DNA of 64,000 bases from CG2-30-36-16 sp964372115 (GCA_964372115.1 CAYJPN010000022.1:1-64000), one strand, 5' to 3'. Positions 35,991 through 44,541 are shown, numbered from the stretch's first letter. Notes: generated by a model from the letters alone, not told the origin. Program-made: numbers and translations.

Positions 35991-36021
35991 AAACCCCGCC
36001 GGCGCAAAGCGGGGTTTCTTA
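35991..36021 (+). terminator. Rho-independent terminator of the nar operon
   Basis: A perfect 9-bp stem AAACCCCGC / GCGGGGTTT with a 9-base loop, followed by TCTT. It separates the nar operon from the genes that follow. Confidence 0.85.
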
Positions 36022-36089
36022 TTATAAATCCGAGAAGATCAGGCGAATCAATGTAATCCGCACTCTATTAAATAATAAAGGAATAAAAA

Positions 36090-36407
36090 ATGTCACAAAT
36101 ACCGAAACGATTTCAAAAATTTACTGAAGATTATTCGCAAGTTGCAAAAGCTTACGAGACACTTGGCGATGCTGTTCACGCTGCCGGTCCACTTGAAGTG
36201 AAAACAAGAGCATTGGTAAAACTTGCAATTTCAACCGGCGCTCGATTGGAAGGTGCAGTTCATTCACATGCGCGTAAAGCTATTAAAGCTGGCTGCTCAG
36301 CTGAGGAAATGCGTCAAGTTGCTTTGCTTTCATTACCAACAATCGGACTTCCATCTATGATGGCTGCTTTAAGCTGGATTGACGATATAATCGAGCATAA
36401 AAAATGA
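36090..36407 (+). CDS. Carboxymuconolactone decarboxylase-family protein (AhpD-like)
   Basis: 105 residues, with the family pattern LVKLAISTGARLEGAVHSHARKAIKAGCSAEEMRQVALL. The usual CxxC/CxxH redox pair is not complete: the positions read VHSH. A peroxidase-type redox function is therefore uncertain. The stop overlaps the next start by 4 bp (ATGA). AAAGGAAT precedes the ATG. Confidence 0.8.
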   Translation: MSQIPKRFQKFTEDYSQVAKAYETLGDAVHAAGPLEVKTRALVKLAISTGARLEGAVHSHARKAIKAGCSAEEMRQVALLSLPTIGLPSMMAALSWIDDIIEHKK

Positions 36408-36928
36408 TAAAAACTTTAGTAAATCTATTTTGGGCATTTATTAAAGTAGGCTCATTTTCATTTGGCGGCGCTTATTCTCTTATCCCGCTAATTGAAAAAG
36501 AAGTTGTTAAGAATCATCAGTGGTTAAGTAACAGTGAATTTTTAAAAGTGCTCGGAATGGTGGAAATATTTCCCGGCGCTATATCGATAAAGTTTGCAAC
36601 ATACACTGGCTACAAAACTGCCGGCATCTTAGGGGCAATTGCAGCAAACCTTGGAAATATTTTCACTCCTGCAATTTTGATTCTGTTTAGTACATACATT
36701 TATTCTATTTATGAAAAAAATGTTTTGGTAACCAAAGCCTTTGATGGAATTAAATATGCCGTCATCGGAATGATTGCCGCTATTATGTACCAATACGCAG
36801 TAAAGAATGCTAACCATTGGCAAGAGTTTGTTTTGTTGGCGATCGGCGCCTCGTTGATATTTTTTTTCAAGCTTCATCCGGCTTATGTTGTACTTATTGC
36901 CGCTGTAATTGGAATGGTGATATTGTGA
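36404..36928 (+). CDS. Single-domain CHR (chromate transporter) family protein
   Basis: 174 residues, one CHR domain with five to six membrane segments: GSFSFGGAYSLIPLIEKEVV and EIFPGAISIKFATYTGYKTAG are the conserved motifs. Short CHR proteins usually work as a pair of adjacent half-genes; no second half is present here. The natural substrate is uncertain (chromate, sulfate or another anion). Since the following genes are for molybdenum cofactor, an oxyanion role is conceivable but unproven. Confidence 0.8.
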   Translation: MIKTLVNLFWAFIKVGSFSFGGAYSLIPLIEKEVVKNHQWLSNSEFLKVLGMVEIFPGAISIKFATYTGYKTAGILGAIAANLGNIFTPAILILFSTYIYSIYEKNVLVTKAFDGIKYAVIGMIAAIMYQYAVKNANHWQEFVLLAIGASLIFFFKLHPAYVVLIAAVIGMVIL

Positions 36929-36947
36929 AAGAAAAATATTTAACCAC

Positions 36948-36992
36948 GAGTGTACAGAAAGGATTTCACAAAGAATCACAAAGTAAATACTT
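36948..36992. repeat. Short interspersed repeat, copy 1
   Basis: TTAACCAC-GAG-TGTACAGAAAGG-ATTTCACAAAG type sequence, similar to the copy at 39027-39071. It lies in the gap before moaA and is of the AACCAC/CACAAAG-rich kind often scattered between genes in related bacteria. Confidence 0.5.
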
Positions 36993-37040
36993 AGTGAACC
37001 CTAGTGAAGAACTTCATGTCCTTTGTGGTAAAGAGAGATT

Positions 37041-38036
37041 ATGAAATTAGTAGACAACTTCAATAGAATACACGATTATGTCCGTATTTCGCTGATTGAC
37101 AAATGCAATTTGAACTGCGTCTACTGCAATCCAACGAATTCTTATGCACAATTTGAATCGAACAAAAACATTCTCTCTTGTGAAGAATTGTATCGTTTGA
37201 TAAAAATACTTGTGAGGGATTTTGAAATTAGAAAAATCCGATTTACCGGCGGCGAACCTCTCATAAGAAAAGACATATTGAAATTTTTTCAAATGGTTTC
37301 TTCCCTAAAGCAGCAATATAATTTTGAAATTGGAATAACTACAAATGGAACTCAATTGTCCGACAAACTTGAAATGCTTTATGAATTTGGCGTTGACCGT
37401 TTAAATATAAGTCTTGATACATTAAGCCGAAGCAAATTTATTGCCATCACCGGCGCTGATCTTTTTGATGAAACTCTTGCTTCAATACAAAAAGCGGCAG
37501 CAATTGGCTTTAAGTCTATTAAGGTTAATATGGTCGTTATTAAAAATATTAATGATGATGAATTGAACTCTTTCGTAGAATATTTCAAATCATATCCAAT
37601 CACTTTCCGGTTTATTGAATATATGCCTTTTGCCGGAAATCGATGGGATGATTCGAAGTTTATAAGTTGGCGTGAAATGAAATCCCAAATTGAAGTTAAT
37701 TATCCTTTAACAGAAATAGAATGCAACGGGGAAGTATCAAAGGATTATTTTCTTGAAGGCACCAACTTGAAAATTGGGTTCATAAGTTCAATCTCTGACC
37801 ATTTTTGCGATAGCTGCAGCCGTTTGCGCATAACAGCAACAGGACAAATTAAAAATTGTCTGTTCTCAAATCCGTCTGAAGGCAGCTTGAAATCGCTGCT
37901 GGCAGATGAGTCTGTTTCGGATGAAATAATTTCTGAGTTTATAAAAGATTCATTGCAAACAAAATGGTTAAAACACCCGGATGCAGACGAATTATCAAAA
38001 CTAAATCAAAACAATATGATGGGCATCGGCGGATGA
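37041..38036 (+). CDS. moaA: GTP 3',8-cyclase MoaA
   Basis: 331 residues, radical SAM. The N-terminal [4Fe-4S] cysteines are Cys22, Cys26 and Cys29 (CNLNCVYC). The C-terminal cluster cysteines are in HFCDSCSRLRITATGQIKNC (about 254-271). The chain ends in MMGIGG, the conserved Gly-Gly tail. It performs the first step of molybdenum cofactor synthesis from GTP. It overlaps moaC by 4 bp. Confidence 0.96.
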   Translation: MKLVDNFNRIHDYVRISLIDKCNLNCVYCNPTNSYAQFESNKNILSCEELYRLIKILVRDFEIRKIRFTGGEPLIRKDILKFFQMVSSLKQQYNFEIGITTNGTQLSDKLEMLYEFGVDRLNISLDTLSRSKFIAITGADLFDETLASIQKAAAIGFKSIKVNMVVIKNINDDELNSFVEYFKSYPITFRFIEYMPFAGNRWDDSKFISWREMKSQIEVNYPLTEIECNGEVSKDYFLEGTNLKIGFISSISDHFCDSCSRLRITATGQIKNCLFSNPSEGSLKSLLADESVSDEIISEFIKDSLQTKWLKHPDADELSKLNQNNMMGIGG

Positions 38037-38509
38037 AAAAGAAATTATCACACGTTAACGAGACTGGAAAAGCGGATATGGTTGATGTTTCTGAAAAGGA
38101 TATAACAACTCGCACTGCTGAAGCGTTTGCTGTGATAAAAGTATCGAAGGATATTTTTAATGCAATAAAAAACAACGCAGTTAAAAAAGGTGATGTGCTT
38201 TCTATTGCGAAGTTTGCGGGGATTCAAGCCGCTAAAAAAACAAGCGAATTAATTCCGCTTTGTCATAATATTTTTATTTCAAAAGTTGATGTTGAATTAA
38301 AATTGAACATGAAAAACCTTTCCGTTGAAATAAAATCATTTGCAAAAACAACCGCACAAACTGGAATTGAAATGGAAGCTTTAACAGCAGTTTCTGTTGC
38401 AGCGCTTACTGTGTATGATATGTGCAAAGCTATTGATAAATCAATGGTCATCAGTGAAATAAAATTATTAAGTAAAACCGGAGGAAAAAGTGGAAACTTT
38501 AAAAGATAA
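38033..38509 (+). CDS. moaC: Cyclic pyranopterin monophosphate synthase MoaC
   Basis: 158 residues, the usual length. MVDVSEKDITTRTAEA, IAKFAGIQAAKKTSELIPLCHNI, MEALTAVSVAALTVYDMCKA and KTGGKSG are family hallmarks. It acts just after MoaA. I chose the ATG inside the moaA stop (ATGA overlap) rather than longer upstream frames. Confidence 0.95.
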   Translation: MKKKLSHVNETGKADMVDVSEKDITTRTAEAFAVIKVSKDIFNAIKNNAVKKGDVLSIAKFAGIQAAKKTSELIPLCHNIFISKVDVELKLNMKNLSVEIKSFAKTTAQTGIEMEALTAVSVAALTVYDMCKAIDKSMVISEIKLLSKTGGKSGNFKR

Positions 38510-39017
38510 AATCGGTGAAGATCAGTTAGGACAGCGTTCTATTACAATTGGGAAAATAGCCGCCATCTCAATCAGCAAAAAGAAAGGCATTCCCAAAACA
38601 AATGTAGAGTCAGCTCGAATGATTGAAAATTATGGGATTGAAAGTGACGCACACGCCGGAAACTGGCATAGACAGGTTAGCTTGCTGCCGCTTGAAAGCA
38701 TTGAGAAAATGCATAAAGCCGGCCTACCAAAATTACGTGCCGGAGCATTTGCAGAAAACCTCACCATCGAAGGAATTACATTGAACCAATTACCGGTCGG
38801 GACAAAAATAAAAGTTGGTAATTCTATTCTAATCGAGGTTACCCAAATAGGCAAAGAGTGTCACGACAAATGTGCTATATTTTTTAAAGTTGGCGATTGC
38901 GTTATGCCGCGCGAAGGGATATTTGCCAAAATAATTATTGGCGGAGAATTATTTGTTGGCGATGAAATTGAAATACTTAGTTCATCTTTGAATTCTACTT
39001 CGAGACCTTTGTGGTGA
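38490..39017 (+). CDS. MOSC-domain protein
   Basis: 175 residues. The MOSC fold begins near residue 18 (IGKIAAISISKKKG), contains GIESDAHAGNWHRQVSLLP and GAFAENLTIEGI, and has the conserved cysteine in GKECHDKCAIF. MOSC proteins bind or transfer sulfur to Mo cofactor and are often fused or adjacent to moaC. The GTG start has GGAGG at good distance and lies inside the end of moaC. Confidence 0.9.
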   Translation: METLKDKIGEDQLGQRSITIGKIAAISISKKKGIPKTNVESARMIENYGIESDAHAGNWHRQVSLLPLESIEKMHKAGLPKLRAGAFAENLTIEGITLNQLPVGTKIKVGNSILIEVTQIGKECHDKCAIFFKVGDCVMPREGIFAKIIIGGELFVGDEIEILSSSLNSTSRPLW

Positions 39018-39026
39018 GAAAAGAAA

Positions 39027-39071
39027 TTAACCACAAAGTGCACAAGGGTATTTCACAAAGGAGCACGAGGG
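39027..39071. repeat. Short interspersed repeat, copy 2
   Basis: TTAACCACAAAGTGCACAAGGG-ATTTCACAAAGGAG type sequence matching the copy at 36948. Its end supplies the GGAGG ribosome site region of moeA. Confidence 0.5.
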
Positions 39072-39077
39072 AGGTAT

Positions 39078-40280
39078 ATGATAAATTATAATAAAGCACT
39101 TGAAATAATTAAAAATGAATTTGAGAATTTAACTTTGCACACAGAAGAAGTTAATATCCTTGACTCTATAAATCGAATATTGGCTGAAGATATAATTGCG
39201 GATGTTGATTTACCGCCGTTCGATAATTCTGCAATGGATGGTTACGCGATTAAATTTAGTGAAAGAAATAAATGGAATATCATAGGTGAAATTTCAGCTG
39301 GAAATTATTCCTCAATCAGACTGTTAGAAAATGACGCCGTCTTAATCACAACGGGAAGTAAAATTCCTAATGATGGTGATACGGTTATACCTATTGAATA
39401 TCTTGACGTAGACAAAAATATTCTGCAATTAAAACCAGATGCGTTTTATAAAAAGGGAATGAACATCCGAACAAAAGGAAACGATTTACGGAAAGGACAA
39501 GTTGCGGTTAATCGTTTCTCAAAAATAGACCCGAAGGTGATAGCAGCGCTTGCAAGCTGCGGAAAAGAAAAAGTGAAAGTTTTTAAAAAACTAACAGCAG
39601 CGATTCTGGCAACCGGCGATGAGTTAATTCCTATCAACAAAAATCCTTCTGAAGATAAACTCCGGGTTTCAAATACTTATTCGCTTTGTGCTGCTATCAA
39701 AGAAATCAATCACTCCCCTGTCGATCTTGGCTTTACAAAAGATGATAAAGAAATTATCAAACAAAAAATAAAAACTGCTTTAGAGATGAACATCGATTTG
39801 TTTATCACAACTGGCGGAGTGTCTGTTGGTAAATATGATTTCCTCAAAGAATTATTTAAAGAAGCAGGAATAAAAGAAAAATTTTGGAAAGTAAATATCA
39901 AACCGGGTAAACCAATTTATTTCGGTGTTTATGAAAAAGATAATAAAAAAATTCTTGTTTTTGGATTACCGGGTAATCCCGTTTCAGCATTAGTTAATTT
40001 TTATATCTTCATAAAGCTGGCTTTAGATCATATATTAAATCAAAAACAAATAAACATTATTAAAGCGGTTCTTCAAAATGATTTAAATAAGAAAGATGGT
40101 AAACGTCATTTCTCTCGCGGAATTCTTTGCAATGAAAACGGTGAGTGGAAAGTAACCTCAACATTTTCTCAGTCTTCAGGCAATCTTGTAGAAATGAGCC
40201 GCGCCAATTGCTTGATTGAAATTGAAGAAGAAAAAATAAATCCGGTGAAAGGAGAAAAAGTAAAATGTATTCTGATATAA
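39078..40280 (+). CDS. moeA: Molybdopterin molybdenumtransferase MoeA
   Basis: 400 residues. DVDLPPFDNSAMDGYA and ITTGSKIPNDGDTVIPIE lie in the N-terminal half; ILATGDELIP, TTGGVSVGKYDF and FGLPGNPVSALVNF lie in the central molybdopterin-binding domain; a small C-terminal domain follows. It inserts molybdate into the pterin. GGAGG precedes the ATG. Its end overlaps mobA by 16 bp. Confidence 0.95.
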   Translation: MINYNKALEIIKNEFENLTLHTEEVNILDSINRILAEDIIADVDLPPFDNSAMDGYAIKFSERNKWNIIGEISAGNYSSIRLLENDAVLITTGSKIPNDGDTVIPIEYLDVDKNILQLKPDAFYKKGMNIRTKGNDLRKGQVAVNRFSKIDPKVIAALASCGKEKVKVFKKLTAAILATGDELIPINKNPSEDKLRVSNTYSLCAAIKEINHSPVDLGFTKDDKEIIKQKIKTALEMNIDLFITTGGVSVGKYDFLKELFKEAGIKEKFWKVNIKPGKPIYFGVYEKDNKKILVFGLPGNPVSALVNFYIFIKLALDHILNQKQINIIKAVLQNDLNKKDGKRHFSRGILCNENGEWKVTSTFSQSSGNLVEMSRANCLIEIEEEKINPVKGEKVKCILI

Positions 40281-40915
40281 CATGTATCATACTTTCAGGC
40301 GGAAAAAGTTCAAGGATGGGTGTAAATAAATCGTTGCTGAAATTAGGCAATGCGACACTAATAGAACGCACAGCAAATTTGATGAATTCTATATTCAAAG
40401 AAGTGATTATAATAACAAACTCGCCTGAAGAATATTCATTTCTTCAAATTCCCATATATGAGGATGTTTATAAAGGGATAGGACCATTAGGTGGTATTCA
40501 TGCGGGCTTAATATATTCAAAAACAGAAATGAATTTTATTATCTCTTGTGATATGCCTTTAGTAACTAAAAATCTAATTGAATTTATAATTAATTTTAAT
40601 ACCGACAAACTTATTACAATTACAAAAGCTGACGGCTTTATACAGCAGCTATGCGGTCTATATTCAAAAAAAACTTTAACGGAAATTGTGAGAGTGATAG
40701 AAGAAGATAACAGCACTCAAGCTGAACATAATCATCAGAAAAAATGTGTATGTAAAGTACTACAATTAGTTAAAAACCTTAATGCGGAAATAATTGATAT
40801 TGCAGACAAATATGAGAGTTATGAAGAAGGTATGTTTCTGAATATGAATAAACCAGAGGATTTTGAAATAGTTAAATACAAGTTGAAGAACATGGGAAAT
40901 AATTTTCAGCTTTAG
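40265..40915 (+). CDS. mobA: Molybdenum cofactor guanylyltransferase MobA
   Basis: 216 residues. The nucleotidyltransferase loop CIILSGGKSSRMGVNKSLLKLG is at residues 5-26, and GPLGGIHAGL and ISCDMPLV (metal-binding Asp) follow. It attaches GMP to the cofactor to give the MGD form that NarG needs. An N-terminal cysteine follows the start. The next 800 bp hold no plus-strand gene, so the Mo-cofactor operon ends here. Confidence 0.92.
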   Translation: MYSDITCIILSGGKSSRMGVNKSLLKLGNATLIERTANLMNSIFKEVIIITNSPEEYSFLQIPIYEDVYKGIGPLGGIHAGLIYSKTEMNFIISCDMPLVTKNLIEFIINFNTDKLITITKADGFIQQLCGLYSKKTLTEIVRVIEEDNSTQAEHNHQKKCVCKVLQLVKNLNAEIIDIADKYESYEEGMFLNMNKPEDFEIVKYKLKNMGNNFQL

Positions 40916-40937
40916 GCATTTACTTCAAAAAAAACTA

Positions 40938-41362
40938 TTAGTCGAGATTTATCAATATTTTCCCGATATCCTCAGAGTGACTAAAAAATGCTTTTGCATT
41001 TTCCAAATCATTAGAAGAAATTTTATTCAGAAAGAAACAAAGAATGCAGAGCACTTGTCGTGATTCAAAATTGGAATACTTATTGCCATATTCAACTCGC
41101 TGATAGATGTGATTTCTGGTCTCAAGAAATCGTTACTTTTGGAGACATCTTCCATCAACAACATTGTTTTTTGTTCCCACGCTTTACCGATTAAACCAAC
41201 GCCTTTTGCAAACTTATGAATTGAACTGAATTTCGAGAATTTTTCAAAGTGGTCTTCAGTTTTTCTCCAGAAGCCTGACCAGATCATGAACTCATTGTTT
41301 ATATCGGGCCGCCAGATTTCACCATAGGGACAAACATTCGTTCTACAAATCATTTTAATCAT
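40938..41362 (-). pseudogene. GAF-domain fragment with a frameshift
   Basis: CPYGEIWRP, FAKGVGLIGKAWEQKTMLLMEDVSKSNDFLRPE and MAISIPIL match the GAF sensor domains of histidine kinases. After IPILNHDK the frame ends early, but a one-base shift near 41045-41055 restores VLCILCFFLNKISS and FFSHSEDIGKILINLD, the expected end of the domain. No kinase part follows. It is the remnant of a signalling protein, or a small GAF protein with a sequencing error. Confidence 0.55.
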
Positions 41363-41739
41363 AAAAAGAACCCCGGAGTTAAAATTACCCCATGGCTTTA
41401 TTTTTCAGATAAGCGATTCAATTTCTTGTGTGTTCATTTCGTTTGTTCAGTAATGAAGAAATATCCTTAATTAGTACCCGATAATTTGATTTGAATTTTA
41501 CAAATTCTAAAAGTTATCGTTTCAAAAATTTCATTTGCAACATCATCAAAATAATCTTTTAGGAATCCTTTTTCTAATCTAAAATCGGTTAAAATATAGT
41601 GAAAATCTACTTTAACCTCAATATTATGGAGACAGATATTTGGGACAGATATTTGGGACACGCACGTCAAAATGCAATACGCAAAAAATACTAACGTTGT
41701 TTTTATAAAAAAGAAACTATTGTAAACATTATTTCTCCC
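41363..41739 (-). other. Intergenic; possible remnant of a small exported protein
   Basis: A minus-strand frame ending at 41467 contains a hydrophobic stretch (FFIKTTLVFFAYCILTC) followed by soluble sequence, but no acceptable start codon is found in frame. A 15-bp tandem duplication (GACAGATATTTGG units, about 41632-41660) interrupts it. I cannot assign a product. Confidence 0.3.
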
Positions 41740-42036
41740 TTACATTCTCAATTGTTCCCTTGCTTCTCTTGTCATTTTCTCCGGCGTCCATGGCGGTTCC
41801 CACACTAAGTTTATAATTACTTTTTTCTCGGGTTCTAAGTAACGCACTACATTTTCAACCCAGTTTGAAATACTGGCGTGCATCGGGCAGCCAGGTGTAG
41901 TTAATGTCATTGTAATCACGTTTGTATCTGTATTTGATTCAACTTCGTAAACAAGACCAAGATCAACGATATTAATTCCTATCTCCGGATCAATTACACC
42001 TTTTAGAACTTCTAATATTTCTTCTTTGTTTGCCAT
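41740..42036 (-). CDS. DUF59/MIP18-family (SufT-like) metal-sulfur assembly protein
   Basis: 98 residues: VIDPEIGINIVDLGLVYEV, LTTPGCPMHASISNWVE (conserved Cys) and LVWEPPWTPEKMTREAREQL are family signatures. It takes part in Fe-S cluster maturation. It is last in a module with oxidase-like and DUF2249 genes, a set often linked to NO and nitrate respiration; it may repair or mature Fe-S proteins under NO stress. Confidence 0.9.
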   Translation of the reverse strand: MANKEEILEVLKGVIDPEIGINIVDLGLVYEVESNTDTNVITMTLTTPGCPMHASISNWVENVVRYLEPEKKVIINLVWEPPWTPEKMTREAREQLRM

Positions 42037-42040
42037 AGGT

Positions 42041-42226
42041 TTACTTTCTGAAAATTGTTATCATATTAAAGAGAAAAATTATTGAGCTTATAAACATCAA
42101 TGAAAATGAAATTAATAATCCTATCTCGCTTCTAAATGCTAAAGAATAAAGCGAACCAAATACTGCCATAAGCATCAGATAAAATCCAATCTCTGCAAAC
42201 TTTTCATTGAACATATCTTTTAACAT
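42041..42226 (-). CDS. Small two-helix membrane protein
   Basis: 61 residues with two membrane helices (about residues 14-30 and 36-57). It lies between the oxidase-like gene (48 bp) and the DUF59 gene (4 bp) on the same strand, so it is likely a real member of the operon. Function unknown; it might be a small subunit of the membrane protein encoded just upstream. Confidence 0.6.
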   Translation of the reverse strand: MLKDMFNEKFAEIGFYLMLMAVFGSLYSLAFRSEIGLLISFSLMFISSIIFLFNMITIFRK

Positions 42227-42273
42227 CGGTACCGGCTCAAGCCCTACATTGCTGCTGTATTTGTGATACCAAA

Positions 42274-43305
42274 CTAAAAAGGAACGATCTTATACATCTG
42301 CCCAACAATTAACATTGAAATGTAACCGAAAATTATCATATATCCGTAAATTAAAGTTAGATTGATAATATTTTGATAATCAATAAAAGCAATGAATGTT
42401 CCGAGTAAAGTAGTTAAACCGAACATAATGTAAGCTACAGATGAGAATTTAATCCCAATATCAAACTTTTTTCTTATTCTATTTTTGAAAATGATATAAA
42501 TTTGAAAAAGGAAAAAAATAATTCCTAAGGTGATTGATGCAGTAAAAATGTAGTAAAGAAAAGTTGTATCCTTATAATGCATAACGGTCGATATTCCAAG
42601 CAGACCAATGTTGATAGTCCAGTAAGCCCGTTTTGCATTTGTTAATGAAAAACCGTGCGAGAGCGTAAACATCGGGATGAGTTTATACGAAACTCCCATT
42701 ATCACCATTGAAACCCAGCCGATGAAAGCAATGTGTGCGTGTAAATTTAAATATTGAAGATGATCTAACTTTATATAAGGAGTCCAGAGATTAATTGTCA
42801 TCAATAATCCGGCAATTGCGGTTACAATCAAATAAAATATTGCTGCGGCAAGATACCATGCGGTAATGTTCCACTTCTTAACGCTTTTCATTGTAAGGAT
42901 TATATTAAACGAAAAGATGAACATTGCCAGATTAAGAAGTATTGCAGATAACGTTAGACTAATTCCGGTATCAAAAACCCAGAAGCAATAGACTAAACCG
43001 ATGACGCCGGGTAGATAAATCCAGAATTGAATCTCCGCAAGTTTTTCGCTGAACAATTTTGTTTCAAGCACTACGGGAACAAGCTGAAACATAGCCCCGA
43101 ATATTATCATTGTGATCCAGCCAAGCGTAGCGATGTGATTGATCGAAAGAATCTTTGGTTGAAAATGATGTCCGTTAATTGAAGAGTAATTGAGCAATAA
43201 AAGAAGATTCAAAACAACAAACGAAATCATCGCTGCAATAAAATATTTTGCAACTATTCTAAATGGAGGCGCATAGGCAGAAACTACGGATTCCGATTGG
43301 CTCAT
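42274..43305 (-). CDS. Haem-copper-oxidase subunit I-like / NnrS-like membrane protein
   Basis: 343 residues, about ten membrane helices. Histidines sit in positions resembling oxidase subunit I or NnrS: SINHIATLGWITMIIFGAMFQLVPV, LNLHAHIAFIGWVSMVIMGVSYKLIPMF. It is shorter than true subunit I (about 450+), and the CuB histidine pair is not evident, so catalysis is doubtful. Such proteins commonly accompany denitrification genes, and a haem/NO-related role is likely. It starts 2 bp after the upstream DUF2249 gene. Confidence 0.72.
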   Translation of the reverse strand: MSQSESVVSAYAPPFRIVAKYFIAAMISFVVLNLLLLLNYSSINGHHFQPKILSINHIATLGWITMIIFGAMFQLVPVVLETKLFSEKLAEIQFWIYLPGVIGLVYCFWVFDTGISLTLSAILLNLAMFIFSFNIILTMKSVKKWNITAWYLAAAIFYLIVTAIAGLLMTINLWTPYIKLDHLQYLNLHAHIAFIGWVSMVIMGVSYKLIPMFTLSHGFSLTNAKRAYWTINIGLLGISTVMHYKDTTFLYYIFTASITLGIIFFLFQIYIIFKNRIRKKFDIGIKFSSVAYIMFGLTTLLGTFIAFIDYQNIINLTLIYGYMIIFGYISMLIVGQMYKIVPF

Positions 43306-43307
43306 AA

Positions 43308-43874
43308 TTAAACGTCCCTCTTTTTCGTAATCACAACCTTATAATAATTTTCTTCAATTTTATTAGAAATCGCTGCGTATCCCCGCTCTTCTAACTTAGA
43401 GTAAAGCATCATGAGTTCGCGGCGGTGATGAACGAGCAGAATGGTATTCGCGTCAACTCGTGGCAAGGTTTCAAAAATTTTTATCATCGGTTCGGGCGGA
43501 ACAAGGTCTCTGACGTCTAATTCTATAACGTTTTCATAATCAGCTTCTTTCGAAGATGTTTTTTGTTCCGAAGAATTATCATCTTTAATACTCTCCGTTT
43601 TTTTATAAAAATAAATCTCAAACGAATCATTTTCTTGTACTGTCCAATGCTCAAATCCTTTATTGCCCATCACGGAATAAAGGGGTATAGGTTCAAAGGA
43701 ATTTATGAGCAACAATACTTCGCCAGCATTTAATCCCTTAACCGCAGCCATTATATTTTGAAAAGGATCTTTTCCTGAATCAATTATCGGACGAACATCA
43801 AGATGATGAATTTTATCTGCGCTAATCTTTTCAAGTATTTCCGGTTTTTGCTTAACTTTTTCTTGGTTGTGCAT
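43308..43874 (-). CDS. Protein with two DUF2249 domains
   Basis: 188 residues. Domain 1 is about residues 18-90 (HHLDVRPIIDSGKDPFQNIMAAVKGL..LLINSFEPIPLY); domain 2 is about 112-188 (IELDVRDLVPPEPMIKIFETLPRV..LLVHHRRELMMLY). A charged linker joins them. DUF2249 has a TusA-like fold and often occurs with hemerythrins and NnrS in NO response loci. The role is unknown. Confidence 0.85.
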   Translation of the reverse strand: MHNQEKVKQKPEILEKISADKIHHLDVRPIIDSGKDPFQNIMAAVKGLNAGEVLLLINSFEPIPLYSVMGNKGFEHWTVQENDSFEIYFYKKTESIKDDNSSEQKTSSKEADYENVIELDVRDLVPPEPMIKIFETLPRVDANTILLVHHRRELMMLYSKLEERGYAAISNKIEENYYKVVITKKRDV

Positions 43875-43911
43875 TCCTCATTCAGTGTTTTAATAGGGTC
43901 AACTGAATTAT

Positions 43912-44115
43912 TTATTGATTTAATTCAAACAGGAGTGAGTATAAATCCACTCCCGCAATTGATGCTGCTTGGTCAACTGTTACTCTGCCTGCCAATGCGT
44001 TCCGAGGGATCTTATTCTCAAACTTCTTAAAATGAGGACTTGCCTTTATCAAGACGCCCAATGTTTGTGAATAAGAAGCAAGAACTTGCGATATTTAAAT
44101 ATCTTTTGTTATCAT
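43912..44115 (-). pseudogene. DUF1858-domain protein with an in-frame TAA at codon 7
   Basis: Apart from one stop (44095-44097) the 67-codon frame is intact from ATG to stop: MITKDI, stop, ISQVLASYSQTLGVLI, then SPHFKKFENKIPR and RVTVDQAASIAGVDLYSLLFELN. This is a DUF1858/ScdA-N-like domain. The homologous sequence on both sides of the stop shows that it was a gene. A single base change (or sequencing error) would restore it. It sits between two DUF2249 genes. Confidence 0.65.
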
Positions 44116-44154
44116 ATTTTATCCGCAGCGATCGGCTGAAACTTAGTTTATTAA

Positions 44155-44397
44155 TCAGTACTGCACAATTTGCTTTTTAGAAATATTTACACGCCAATTT
44201 TCAGGTACCTTTTCAAAATATTCCCAGCCAAACTAACCTGACCTTTCAGCATTGAATTGATAATAGAGGGGCGTAGGATTGTGATCATTTACCAACTAAA
44301 ATCCTTCACCATTTTTAAGCGCATCAAAAGCTGCAAAGATTGTTGGATGTTCTTCTCGCGGTGAAATAGGGCGAATATCAAGTTCTTTAAATTCCAT
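44155..44397 (-). pseudogene. DUF2249-domain protein with two in-frame TAG stops
   Basis: From an ATG with AGGAG upstream, the frame reads MEFKELDIRPISPREEHPTI, FDALKNGEGF, stop (44296-44298), LVNDHNPTPLYYQFNAERSG, stop (44233-44235), FGWEYFEKVPENWRVNI to a TGA. This is a complete 80-residue DUF2249 protein in one frame apart from two TAG codons. It was the first gene of the module and lies about 70 bp downstream of a DNR-like box. Probably a recent pseudogene. Confidence 0.7.
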
Positions 44398-44461
44398 TCA
44401 AAACTCCTATTTGTTTTCTATAACTACACTTCAAACATAGTTGTAATTGCATTGTAATTCC

Positions 44462-44475
44462 TTTACTTAAATCAG
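44462..44475 (-). promoter_or_regulatory. Degenerate FNR/DNR-type box
   Basis: TTTACTTAAATCAG and its flank match the box at 25842 (17 of 20 bp across 44461-44480). It lies about 70 bp upstream of the DUF2249 module and is oriented the same way relative to the minus-strand genes. Two changes break the palindrome, so binding may be weaker. Confidence 0.45.
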
Positions 44476-44541
44476 ATTTTGTTTTTATTAAAAATTAATT
44501 TGGATTTGCGGTAAAGCGATGTGGGATTGATGAAAATGTTT

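Noticed and set aside
36948..39071. CRISPR array
   Set aside because: Only two imperfect copies 2 kb apart with genes between them; no repeat-spacer periodicity anywhere in the window.
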